From positions 63,892,650 to 63,956,649 of the forward strand of contig CM035807.1 in assembly GCA_020466095.1 (NCBI GenBank): a stretch of DNA of 64,000 nt. Direction: 5' to 3'. The stretch is from Chlorops oryzae (Eukaryota; Arthropoda; Insecta; Diptera; Chloropidae). The translations under genes and the position numbers were made by a program. The notes beneath the pieces were generated by a model, which worked only from the letters and a program-made list of their open reading frames with translations, was not told where the DNA came from and ran no database searches. Of this stretch, positions 1-9,848 are shown piece after piece (position 1 is the first letter of the stretch; each line of letters starts with the position of its first letter).

Positions 1-562
1 AGCAAATCCGTCGTTTGTTAATGGAGATTTGCGCATAATTTCATTGGCTTCTCCTCGAGTTTTTAAGTTTAAATGAAAAAGCTTCTCCACCGACGAGAGA
101 CGAGCGTTGTCCGCGTACAATGCGAAAAAAAATGTCACGAAAACTGGGCCATGACACATAGTCGCCCTGAAAAATGGACGTGTCACATGGTGGCAACGTT
201 ACAGAATGACTGGCCTGCATTGAGGATTTGTTGAAAGACGACGCAGTTCGACTAGCTAGCCGTTCCTCTTCTTCACTTATCTTCCGCTTAATGCTCGCTG
301 CAGTCCTGAGATACGCATCATAGCACTGCTTGTAGGCCGCCTTGATGACATCAATCCCGACGCCATCTGTTCCCGTTTCCTGATTCTCCACAACTCGTAT
401 GCACCCCTTATGGGCCTCTTTCGTTGCGACCCATTCATCCTGCAACTCCGTTAGAATCATATCTAGCACAAATTTATCGGAGTGAGCCTCTATGTCAAAT
501 TGTTCAGTGAATTCTAACAAATTGTTCACTAACCGCATCAATTCAGTCACTGTCGTTGCCAT
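1..562 (-). pseudogene. BEL/Pao LTR-retrotransposon gag, 5' part, frameshifted, runs off left edge
   Basis: This is the N-terminal part of a BEL/Pao Gag, the particle-forming protein. Reading leftward from the ATG at 562, the first ~110 residues are helical and charged. They are followed near residues 123-142 by the family pattern (LPPCD..IFQGDYVSWPSF), which matches the conserved LPxFxGxxxxWxxF core of the DUF1759 Gag domain. Near position 110-140 the frame shifts: the family-like continuation (an SSVEKLF-type stretch, then LKTRGEA) reads in another frame to the window edge. The original ORF therefore ran past position 1, and pol must lie outside the window. The 5' LTR should lie to the right of 562, but I could not find its ends. 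Confidence 0.85.
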
Positions 563-3500
563 ATTGAATATTTATTATGACTCCGAAAAATGTAGGAACG
601 GGTGAACCTGTAAATAATGTATTGAAAACTCAGAGTGTCCGATGTTCGGAAGAGCCAGAGAAAAAAAAAATACCGTTGCGCGGGTTAACGACTGGAGGGC
701 GAATCGCGTGACAAATTTAAAAATTTTTAAAAAATACCAAAACAAATATAGAAATGTATATAAAATGTACATAAAATTTACACTTTATAAAAATACCAGA
801 AAAAAAATTTTTATATATTTTTTTTTAATTTTTAATAATACCGAAAAAGGTTGAAAAATTATAAACAATAATCTAGAAATTATAGTAATACATCATGATT
901 TGTAATAAGGAGAGCGCTAAATAAAAATTAGCAACGCGAAACACGGATATTAATAAATTCGGGACTTTAAACCGACTTGCTTCTTCTTCAGCCCGATGGT
1001 CACCTCAAGCCCGTCGATCAAAAAATTCTATTTTTAGACTTCGCGCTCTGCTTGGCTTAAAAAACGTATGACGAATCTTATTTCTAACGACGCGATCTGA
1101 TTGGCTGATGAAATCAAAGCGATCTAACACAACACGCGCTGAGGGCGATTAGGCTTTTCACGCAATTCCATTTTTAGATTTGAATTGAAGCTCGACAAGC
1201 AACGTCGATATGCTTATTTTCGTTTGATTAATGCTTTCTTCCAACCCGATGCGATGAACTACGAAACGGATTTGTAAAAAAACATTTTCTTTTTCGAAAA
1301 CACTAATTTGCAGCCGGCAAGTGGAATATGAAATGACGAATTTATTTTCGTGCCAATTAACGAAATTAAAGTGATCTTTTTTTCGATTTGATTTGATTTG
1401 CTCTTCTTTTCTTTTTTTTCAATTCTTTGCCGTTGGCAACGAGATTTTGAGTTGATTTTCAATTTGAATTTGCCACTGGGAAAATGTATATTTTGTGTTT
1501 TTGAACGTGTACTTTCTAACAAGATTTAGAAAGTTGGTCAACAGTCTTTTAAAAAAAAAAAAAAATTGCAAAATTTGTGCTTGAGCGCGACAAACGAGGG
1601 GGTTTTTATTTATTTTTTACGGGGGAAACACGACCAAAGGCAAACCCAAAAGAAAAAAAGTTGGCAGTTATGGAACTGCCGTTGGAAGTGAAAACATAGA
1701 ATGTGTATTGAAGTTTGAAATGCATAATATTTGATTTAAAATTATTAAAATCATCTGGATTTTTACATTTAATGAGACTCAGAAACAATTATAGGCATGT
1801 TATATGTAAAGTATTTTATTATTTTATTATTGAAATATATTGCTGGCTGCCAAGTTTAGCAATTAATTACACTGCTCAACACTAAATTTTCCTTTGACTT
1901 GAAACCAACTTTTTTTTTGTCGTATTTGTTCGCTGAAGCAAAATATATGCTTTAAGTTTGAAAGTTAGCTCGTTTTTTAAATATTCGCTAAGAAAGGTGC
2001 GATTTTTTTGTCAATATTTTTTAGTCGTAGTTTTATCGTTCGACCGTTTCAAAATTTAATTCATATAAAGTAAATATACAGCATATCCCATACATATGGA
2101 TGAAATCGGTTCAACAGCTTAGGAGCTATAGGGCGATAAAGGCAAATTTTAAGAAATTTTTAACAACTTTGTACAAAAACTTGATTTCAAGCATATAATT
2201 TCCGAAGAAGATTCGGTATTCAGGTTTAGGCTATCTTATGTAAATGATGGAATTTCTAAGAGCATTTCAAGACCAAAAAAGAAAATCCGATGATTGTTCA
2301 TATTTGAATTGGGAGAAAAAATGAGACGAGTTTTTTCGAAAAATATTTTATATATTTTAGTTTCATTTGATTTTTCATCCGTCGTCTCTATCATTATCCG
2401 AGGACACCGGAGATACAATATGTACAATACAATATGTTGCATGCAGTGACAATATAAGAATCACAACGTCGAGCTTTCGTTTCTATTTAGTACCCAGAAA
2501 TGCTGCTTACAGAACGATGAACCGTCCAGCGGCCAACAATGCCAACCGCCTACAACAGTTCAATTTCGGTGCTATGATTCGATGTGTTAAGGGAACGTGT
2601 CCAAACTACGTGAACCATTTTTGTACTCTTTTAGCCCATGGCCCTCAACATCCGTAGAATATTAAGTGACAATTTGTCCAAGTGTAGTACTTTCAGGACT
2701 TCAAAGGGTCTCGTATTCGACCTTCTAAAAACTTCATAGAAAAGTGCATAGCGCATTGATATCTGAGCATTTAAAATATAGTAACTTTTGGCATGACTAT
2801 GTCGCTCCACTCGCAACATTCATGCTGACATATCACACGAGGCGTCCGCATGAAAGACGGCTTGGACTTGTTCACGCCGACTATATTCTGCTGGGAACAA
2901 TTCCATTATTGAGCAGATATGACTCATGGCTGCACAGTTGGCGTTTTAACAAAAGAACATTATTTATACAGTCGTGTTGGCTTCGTTTCATTGTAATTTG
3001 GCTTTTTGCTTTATTACCCACGACTAAAAATACTCAGTGACCAATTCAAAGCAAAAAATTTTCTGTTCGAAATCAAAATAATTTAGATTAGCGGACCTGA
3101 ATCACATCACAAATTTGTTTTACAATAACATACATATATACATGTAATATAAGTTGGACCCTTTTAATTTCCCATTGGCTCTTTTTGAATCTTGCTTGGC
3201 ACTTTTATATCTTTTTAAATGCAACCGTTTGCATATTCTTTGCGCTGTTGAGAAACGAAGATTGAACTGAACCGAAGTCAAGTGAAACCAGAGCGAGTTT
3301 GAATATTCCATCGGAATATGCAATTTTAGCTATTAATATTTTGCAATAGTTTCTATGCGGAATTCGTTCAAAATATAATTGCGATTCATAAAATGAATGA
3401 TAGCTATCGAGAATTTGTTTTTAACCACTCACAATTTTTAAGAGAATATTTTTCCTTTGTCATCATAATTAAAAGAAATTCATGGAATATCAAATTGCGA

Positions 3501-3739
3501 TGTTTACGTCGACGAATCACATAAAACTTTAGGAATGGTTTCACTGAAATAACACTATATAGCCGAGATGTACCTTTACACGACCGTGACGGTAAACAAA
3601 CAAAGCATTTTGACTTAAAGATTTGTGCAAACGCGCCAAGAAGCATAAAAAAAGGAGAGCAAACCACTGACTTCACGCGCGCACTTGGAATATATATTAG
3701 GTATCAGACTATATCTTTATATATATATCGTGAATCACT
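563..3739. other. AT-rich non-coding stretch, no gene recognised
   Basis: Positions 563-900 probably contain the leader and 5' LTR of the BEL/Pao gag to the left, but no second LTR copy is present to fix the ends. The rest has homopolymer runs and short chance ORFs with no recognisable domain on either strand. Short ORFs near 2367-3040 were inspected and not assigned. Confidence 0.4.
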
Positions 3740-3872
3740 CACATTAAATTTCTTTCGCCTTTTACGAATGGGCGGAGATGCGGTGACTTCTCCACAGGCT
3801 ACGGGGGCATTTTGTTCTTTTTTTTTACGCGGCAAGAGGTCTTCAAAGGCTCGAAGGACCAAATGTTTCTTC
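3740..3872 (-). other. Open stretch ending at a splice-donor-like site; overlaps a tRNA-Tyr primer-site-like motif
   Basis: On the minus strand, 3861-3848 reads TGGTCCTTCGAGCC, which equals the complement of the 3' end of metazoan tRNA-Tyr including CCA, the form of an LTR-element primer binding site. The same strand is also open from about 3872 to 3740 in a basic frame (motifs RKKK and RKRRKK) that meets GTGAGT, a good splice-donor sequence. Either this is a retroelement leader or a small host exon; the two readings cannot be separated here. A second copy of the 14-base motif lies at 9824 on the plus strand. Confidence 0.3.
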
Positions 3873-4166
3873 CGTTACGAGATTTTGCAATAAAGAAACG
3901 CTTTTTTAAATTTAAGATAAAACAAACACAGAAGTTTATTTAAACTTTTTAGTGAACACGTCTACTTATTGAAATTGGGCTATTAAAACTTGACTGCGAG
4001 CGAGAGAGCGAATTTAAGGTGTGAGCGGAATGACCACATTGCCGCTTGGAAAGAATCCATGGAAAAGCCGCGTGGAAAGGTTCCATGGAACGGCCGTGTG
4101 GAAGATCCTCTCTGGACTTTTTCCAGGCTAAGGCTCGGCTTTAAAATCGCTGTTGGTGCGCACCTT

Positions 4167-4275
4167 TCGACGGGTCTAGATTGTCGCATAGGGGACGCGC
4201 TTTGTCGCACTGCAATCGACGGGAGTACGTCGCATATGGAGAATCTGTGTCGCAAGGTGGTCGACGGGTATAGGT
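4167..4275. repeat. Diverged 45-49 bp GC-rich tandem repeat (about 2.3 units)
   Basis: The 8-mer TCGACGGG recurs at 4167, 4216 and 4261. GTCGCA cores recur at about 4183, 4204, 4230 and 4249, two per unit. The block is much richer in G+C than its AT-rich surroundings. Its function is unknown. Confidence 0.5.
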
Positions 4276-5044
4276 CGAACCAACAGTGATCTTAAACAGG
4301 AATGATTTTGGTGTTATGCATTTATAAAATTTTTTAAAAGTTGTTTCAAATTGTCCACGACTGAATAACGAGAAATTGAAATATTAAAATATTAAACTTC
4401 GACTTTTTGCCAATATGGCTTTTACGGCTGTGGCCTCCAAGATTGGATTTAGACTTTCCAAGCTTTTGTTTTTTCATACCATAGCATAGTACCAATCTTT
4501 CCCAATCAACATGATCAGCTGCGCAATTTCTATTTTTATTTCATGGTGCAGTTGTTGATTGTAAAGTAAATAAATAGAATATGAAAAAATATTAAAGGGT
4601 TTTAAAACATAAAAGTTATAAAATTGCTAGGAACAGATTTACAAATTTGAAGCACTCTTTATCTCAAACGAAGCAGCTCCATACCTCCCTTCATTGCTTT
4701 TATTTGATTTATTGTTTGGGTTAAAACATAGTTTTTATTTAATTTTATGTTACGTTTTAACGTTATAGCTCAAAGATTACATTCCAAAATTGATAAGGCA
4801 ATACAAGGACAAATTAATTAAGTACGAATACTAAAACACGCACGGACGCATTTATTATATTAACACAGTAGTTTGTAGTTTCCTCGTAAAATACACATCC
4901 AAAATAAAAGAAACCCCATAAAAGAGTACTCAATATTGGCTCACAGCAGATGAAATTTTTAAGGGCTGTGCAGTGGGTTTTTAACTCAGCATCAATTGAA
5001 ACAATTTTTCCTATAGCTGGACGTGCCACATTTTTAAATGATTT

Positions 5045-5234
5045 TTTATTTAATTTTTTGTTTCTAATTGTTGTAATTTTGACGTCCGCCGAGCTCTAGA
5101 AGGTAACGATCAGGGTGATCCATCCAATCGGCAGCTGTTAGTTTGACAGTGCGCTGTCGTTCGGCTTCCTTAATTTGCCACTTCTTAATATCTAATTGAA
5201 CTTCTCTTGATGCTTTATCACCGCAGCCCCAAAC
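5045..5234 (-). CDS. Terminal coding exon of an unidentified host gene
   Basis: On the minus strand an acceptor with a long pyrimidine tract and TTACAG ends at 5235, and 5234-5064 then reads 56 sense codons and a TAG stop in phase 0. The peptide begins VWGCGDKASREVQLD, continues through a basic, helical KKWQIKEAERQR segment, and ends with WMDHPDRYLLELGGR and a short NYNN tail. The lack of stops, the exact acceptor phase and the composition are those of a conserved cellular protein rather than a transposon. An AATAAA polyadenylation signal lies just after the stop (5050-5045). I do not recognise the family. Upstream exons should lie at higher coordinates; no donor in the next 3 kb gave a convincing phase-0 exon, so the intron is probably long or interrupted by insertions. 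Confidence 0.65.
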
Positions 5235-6277
5235 CTGTAAAAAAAAAAAGGTGGAGAAAAAATAAGGTTGTATTGAAGTATTAAAAGGAATTTTAATTTA
5301 TGTGTAAGATTATATTGCTTTCATACACAGGCGCACATACACACTGCGAGCTGATTTATTGACCACAGATTAATAATGAACCTTTTTCCCCCATATGGAA
5401 CCGCTGGACAACAAATATCTTTTCCTCTTATAATCTGTCAATATGCTACGTGTAAATTTTTAGCGCCATATGTCATTTAGTTTTTGTTTGAAAGCCGTAT
5501 AAAGCTGACAACTTTTAACACAGGGCAGGAAAAAATCTGTTTCCTGATATATTTTTGCTGAATTGTCTTGGTCTTCTTAAAAAATAAAAATGTAAAAAAA
5601 AATCCACCAGCTCAGAATTTCAAGAAAATCAAGTACAAAATTTTTAACACCATTGCTTTTTAGCAAACCATTTTTCACAAAAGTGGATCAAACTATTTGA
5701 CATATTTTTAAGGTTTTGTATTTTTAAAACTTCGTTCTTTAATATGACACCAAAACAAACTTACATATATTTAAGTTATTTGTTTAAAGTGCTGCTCAAA
5801 GTCGGAAAATTGAAACATTTATCATTAACTTTTTTTTTTTTTACTTTTAATGGACATAGCCAATATTGAGTGATTTATTGAGCTCACTATCTCAGATTAA
5901 AGGAAAGTAAATTCTGAAAATGTATTTCAAATCTCACCATCGTCGCTTGAACCCTTGCACATTTATAAGCAGTTTTCTAAAACAACTGAGTTCGAAAATT
6001 TGTATACATAACATAACTTATGTTTGAATGAAAAATTCACTTCTTTTCTTATTTGAAAAAAATAATGAGTAAATTGATTTCAATTTCAATTTGACAACTC
6101 ACTTACCTAATTAACTTTTTTGTTTTTAATCTGCCTTCAAAACATACAATACTACTTCTTCTAAAAACCTTCGTTGCAGAAAAATAAAAAAAAAGTTCAG
6201 CTCATATACCTCTCACAGTTATAAATTGAAACCACTTTTCTTTTTGAATTCATTTTTATTTTTTTATATGTTTAAAT
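5235..6277. other. Probable intronic AT-rich DNA, nothing recognised
   Basis: Lies upstream of the terminal exon at 5064-5234 on the minus strand. It contains homopolymer runs and a consensus donor-like GTAAGT on the minus strand near 6105, but the sequence before that donor is not open in the phase the exon needs. No other feature is supported. Confidence 0.3.
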
Positions 6278-7024
6278 TAGGGATGTGCTACGAATGACAG
6301 GAGAAATAGAAGGCAAAACTATTCAAAACTAATCATACTCGCTTCATAATTCATTAAATCGCCGCAAATATCCTTAATACTCATTTTAATAAATGTTTTT
6401 TAATTAAAAAATTTTTTCTTTTCCTTGATCACTCAATCAGATTTTTCGTCAGCTGTCGTTTGACAGATGTAAGTACGAAATTGCAGTGGAAACACCCATA
6501 CTTACAGAATGTACTTAGCGCTAAGTACAGGCGGTAAGTACGCAGTGGAAATAGCCTATTAGTAGTTTATGGAAAAGGATAGACGGTCGTAGTATGAACT
6601 TCGATAATGTTTGAAATTGAAAAACATTGATGTTAGTTAGATACTAACAATCAGATTGATGTTTTTTAATTTTAAGCATTATCCAAGTTTTTATTGCGAT
6701 TGTTTTTTTTTTTTTTACCATAAACTAGATTTGGTTATTATTTTTTGTGATAAATAATTAATTTAGTTTGATGAAATTTAAAAACATCGATAATATCAAT
6801 GGTGGAATCGAATGTTTTCCAGCTCTATATTATACCAATGAACGGCGTTGACAGAAAATCATTTATTTCGGACAATCTGTTCAATTGTGGCCAGCGAAAG
6901 TACAATTTCAAACAGAGAAAAAATTTTTCAGATATCCGGCCGGATACTATGTATCCGGCTACATATTTTTACCGGATATCCGATATCCGGTTATCCGGCA
7001 AATTCACTATCCGGCACATCCCTA
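6278..7024. mobile_element. Non-autonomous hAT-type DNA transposon, 747 bp, 8-bp TSD
   Basis: The left end TAGGGATGTGCTACG and the right end, read inward as TAGGGATGTGCCGG, form an imperfect terminal inverted repeat. Both flanks carry the perfect 8-base duplication GTTTAAAT (6270-6277 and 7025-7032), the hallmark of hAT transposition. The right subterminal 100 bp is packed with ATCCGG/CCGGAT words forming overlapping palindromes, as transposase-binding subterminal repeats often do. The interior has no transposase ORF, so the copy depends on enzyme supplied in trans. An 18-base perfect palindrome centred at 6519/6520 (GTACTTAGC and its complement) lies inside. Confidence 0.85.
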
Positions 7025-7507
7025 GTTTAAATTTTTTTTTTACTTTGTAAAAAACTTAATCTTGTTTGTTTTTCTTTTAATTTTCAAATAATAACCTTAA
7101 ATGAAAGGTAATTCGTTGAAAAAAACAAAATAGAACAAATTTTTCAATAATTTTAATGAAAGTAGTTTTTTATTGAACATTTTGTAACCAATTTAATCCA
7201 GTGATTTCGTTTTCTGACTTGAAGTCAACCAAAAAGTAGCCAGACATTATTTAGGTGGTTATTATGGGTGGCAACCGAAAAAAGTTGAGTTGCCTCAGAG
7301 GCAACCGAACTATTCAGGCAACCGAACTAGAAAATGCGGAAATGCGATGGCAACTTTTTTAGTTACCTTTTCCGTGGTGCTGCCACCTGAAACTCGCGAC
7401 ATTTTTGACAGATAAATCCAGCTGTTTCGGAAAAGTTATAATCTATTATTTTTTATTTACTATAATTTATAATTTGCACAACAAAACAAAATAGACCAAA
7501 ACATTTC

Positions 7508-7657
7508 AATGTTGGATTTGCAGACGAGCAATTTGAAAATGAACGCACAGACACAGCAAAAGAATCCACAGATACTGTGAATGAAAATTTGCTCATTGAG
7601 AAGGATTTATACGCGGCAAGAATGATTCGCAAAAATATTATGCGTTCTCTTTCATAA
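7508..7657 (+). pseudogene. Harbinger transposase C-terminal remnant
   Basis: Fifty codons read open to a TAA stop. The peptide is acidic at first (GFADEQFENERTD), then ends with an ARMIRKNIMRSL helix, resembling the basic helical tail that closes HARBI1-like DDE transposases. The catalytic domain is absent, because the sequence before it is only 250 bp from the element end. Assignment rests mainly on position inside a TTA-flanked element and on the shape of the tail. Confidence 0.45.
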
Positions 7658-7897
7658 TTAAAAGAAACATTTTTTTTTTAATTTTTTAAATTTTTGTGTA
7701 AATATTTTAATTTCTTTAATAAAGCTTTAAGTTATAAAAAATAAATTAAAACAGTCTTGTGTTTTGGTTCAGGCGATATTTTCTCCAGGGCTTTTTGTTG
7801 CAATTTGCACTAAACTCTTTAGAGCTCCAGGCGTTCTTCATTTGCAGTTTTCTGATTCATATTTTTTGGACGTGACTCGGCTTCCTGTGCGTGGATT

Positions 7898-8094
7898 TCA
7901 GAGATCTGGGGTGTTATTTTTGCATCCAAAGCGGATGAATTTGAAGGGGGCTCTATATTTTCGGTTCCGAAAGCTCATCCTTCCGGTACTATTTGCCGTG
8001 TCATTTACACCATCTCCGCCACAGCTTCCTCCAATGGGCATAGAGGGGTTTCCTCCGATGACATTGAGCATACTGTCAGCCACTCTTTGTCCGT
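7898..8094 (-). pseudogene. Second Harbinger protein remnant (DNA-binding partner?)
   Basis: An open minus-strand stretch of about 65 codons begins NGQRVADSMLNVIGGNPSMP and ends with a basic run (RNRKYRAPFKFIRFG). PIF/Harbinger elements usually carry a Myb/SANT-like gene beside the transposase gene; position and opposite orientation fit that role, but no Myb signature is visible in what remains. An ATG with a GTAAGT donor-like site lies upstream on the same strand near 8333-8323. Confidence 0.35.
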
Positions 8095-8572
8095 TCTAAA
8101 CGGAGGTTCCAAGCTGTTCACCACTTCTGAAAATTATTTTCATTTGTTTTGTCGCTAATTTTTATTCGATCCGAACTTAACTCTGCCACAACCAACATCT
8201 TCTTTTTTCTCCATTAACTCCACAGTTTTTCCATTTGGAGTTTGTTCGTCACCTTAATATATCTAATAAATAAAAATAAGAAATAAGTAACTTTTTTGCA
8301 TGTTTTAAATTTTTACTTACTTTTTCTCCATTTCGTGAACTTTGTCCTAGCGCAGGCAACTAGTAAATAGCAGTTGCCTGATTTTAACAGTTCAGGCAAC
8401 TGCACTAAAAAAGCATTGCCATTCATAATTACACAAAAAATTCAAGGCAACCTTTAAGGCAACTAAAAAATCAGGTCTGTATTTTAGTTGTCATACATAA
8501 TCGCAAAATAATTGCCTTTCGTGAAAGGCAACGCAACTTTTAAAAAAGTTGCCTACCACAATAACCACCTTA

Positions 8573-9045
8573 GTTACAATGTCATGCAGGAAGGGACAAT
8601 TGACCACTGCCTAGGACATCGCCACGTTAAAATAGTGAGGTGAAGCCAAGGAAAGAAGTCGTTAATCAACCAGTTGTGCTTAATAAAAAGCTAAATTTAA
8701 AATACTTTAAAATTATTCCCCATTGAGAGATAGAACAAAGACTTAAAACGCGAACGTGAAAACACGTTTAAGTGACCGCAGCACAATAAGTAGGCGTGAA
8801 AGCGTTACGAAGTTACACTTTTCCCACTTTGGGGCACAACAGTAAGCTAAGTTGCGAATTTTAACACTGTGTGTTCAAAATTGTGGAATTTGGGTTGGTT
8901 GGGGTGGTTTGATTTAAAATTGTTTTGTTTTAATTTGCTCTATCTCTCTCGCTTTTAATAATACTGCCTGCGCAAAGACTTCAGTCGATAACTTGAAAAC
9001 TTCGCTTGGCGCCGGCGACTTTTTTGCTCTGGCAGCAAGACTTCG
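8573..9045. other. Non-coding stretch, nothing recognised
   Basis: No ORF of substance, inverted repeat or known motif was found between the Harbinger element and the 140-bp repeat. Confidence 0.3.
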
Positions 9046-9345
9046 CCACCTCCCACAGGTGGACGCAAACGTTTTTCATGTTAGTAAGTATATTCCTTAA
9101 CTAAATAAAAAATTTCAACAGATCCGCTTATGAGGGTTGAGTCCTAAATTTTGCAACTTCAATCGACTGGCAGCAGGATTTAGCCACCTCCCACAGGTGG
9201 CAGCAAATGATTTTTCGCTTAATTGTCCATTTCTCTACTACCCTGCAAAATTTCAACCGCTCCGCAAATCCCGCTTTTATGACACTTTTTTTTACCCATT
9301 GGGCATCGATTTTCGCTCCCTATTCCACCTCTCTGAGGTGGCAGA
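9028..9345. repeat. Three degenerate ~140-bp tandem units each with a CCACCT...AGGTGG hairpin
   Basis: The hairpin-forming core CCACCTCCCACAGGTGG occurs at 9046-9062 and 9184-9200, and as CCACCTCTCTGAGGTGG at 9325-9341. Spacings are 138 and 141 bp. Each core is preceded by related words (first two units: TGGCAGCA..ACTT or TGGCAGCAGGATTTAG) and followed by A/T-rich sequence with ATTTCAAC between units. Units are strongly diverged outside the cores, so the loop-stem is the conserved part. Function unknown. Confidence 0.6.
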
Positions 9346-9532
9346 AAACGATTTATGTGATGTACGAGTAGATCTCCCTATTTTAAGATACATTTCAAAT
9401 GCTCCCTTCTGAGGAGGTTAAAAGAAGTGCCTTCTCCCGAACTATAATGCTAACGCATGTTACCTAGCAATACACCCTGGTTTCTTTTTGTTTGCCGATG
9501 TCATAGGGAAATCAGGCCTTAGATATTAGCCA

Positions 9533-9640
9533 TGAGGCAGGCCTGAGTACTCAAATATGAAGTATCGTATGAATATCCCGGGATATTCATATACGATTTC
9601 TCAAACCATACTTCAAAGGTGAGTATTCAGGCCTGCCTCA
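9533..9640. repeat. 108-bp near-perfect hairpin
   Basis: The arms 9533-9553 and 9620-9640 are 21-base inverted repeats starting TGAGGCAGGCCTGA, with one mismatch. The centre 9571-9588 is an 18-base perfect palindrome (GAATATCCC and its complement), extended by CGTAT/ATACG and TGAAGTA/TACTTCA pairs. The whole segment can fold into one long cruciform or RNA stem. It lies 180 bp upstream of a tRNA-Tyr primer-site-like motif at 9824, so it may sit in an LTR. Confidence 0.75.
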
Positions 9641-9823
9641 AGGTAGGAATTCTTGTCTCAAATCTTATTATTATATATGTCTACGATGAAAACTCATAAG
9701 AAATTTCGAAAGGGCTCAGTTTTTGTCCGAGACCCTAAGCGCATTGCCGCACCCGATAATCAATTGTTTAATTTTCAAATATTGTAGCCTTATTCGCTTA
9801 CGTAAAAGGCCAAAGTTTTTTCA

Positions 9824-9848
9824 TGGTCCTTCGAGCCTACTTTGAACC
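9824..9848 (+). other. tRNA-Tyr primer binding site-like motif of a decayed LTR element
   Basis: TGGTCCTTCGAGCC (9824-9837) followed by TACTTTGAACC matches the complement of the acceptor end and T-arm of tRNA-Tyr with a small gap. It comes directly after a TTTTCA that could be an LTR end. No partner LTR or pol was found nearby, so this would be the 5' remnant of an element. The 14-base core alone could be chance, though the same core recurs at 3848-3861. Confidence 0.35.

Larger units (their letters stand above)
7254..8569. mobile_element. PIF/Harbinger-type DNA transposon, 1316 bp, TTA TSD
   Basis: Terminal inverted repeats begin GGTGGTTATT at both ends and match over about 22 bases with three differences. 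They are flanked by TTA on each side (7251-7253 and 8570-8572), the 3-bp target preference of PIF/Harbinger. Many AGGCAAC/GTTGCCT words cluster inside both ends as subterminal repeats. The interior keeps a transposase C-terminus on the plus strand and remains of a second protein on the minus strand, the two-gene plan typical of the superfamily. It is an internally deleted or decayed copy, since 1.3 kb is too short for both genes. Confidence 0.8.

Noticed and set aside
2744..3040. Possible integrase-like frame with YHTRRPHERRLGL
   Set aside because: No catalytic or zinc motifs and no neighbouring pol domains; considered chance or too decayed.
4415..4489. Short frame MAFTAVASKIGFRLSKLL resembling a mitochondrial presequence
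   Set aside because: Only 24 codons with no splice donor or downstream continuation.
6110..6180. Candidate upstream exon of the host gene ending at GTAAGT on the minus strand
   Set aside because: The frame needed to join the phase-0 terminal exon has a TAG at the end; no clear acceptor.
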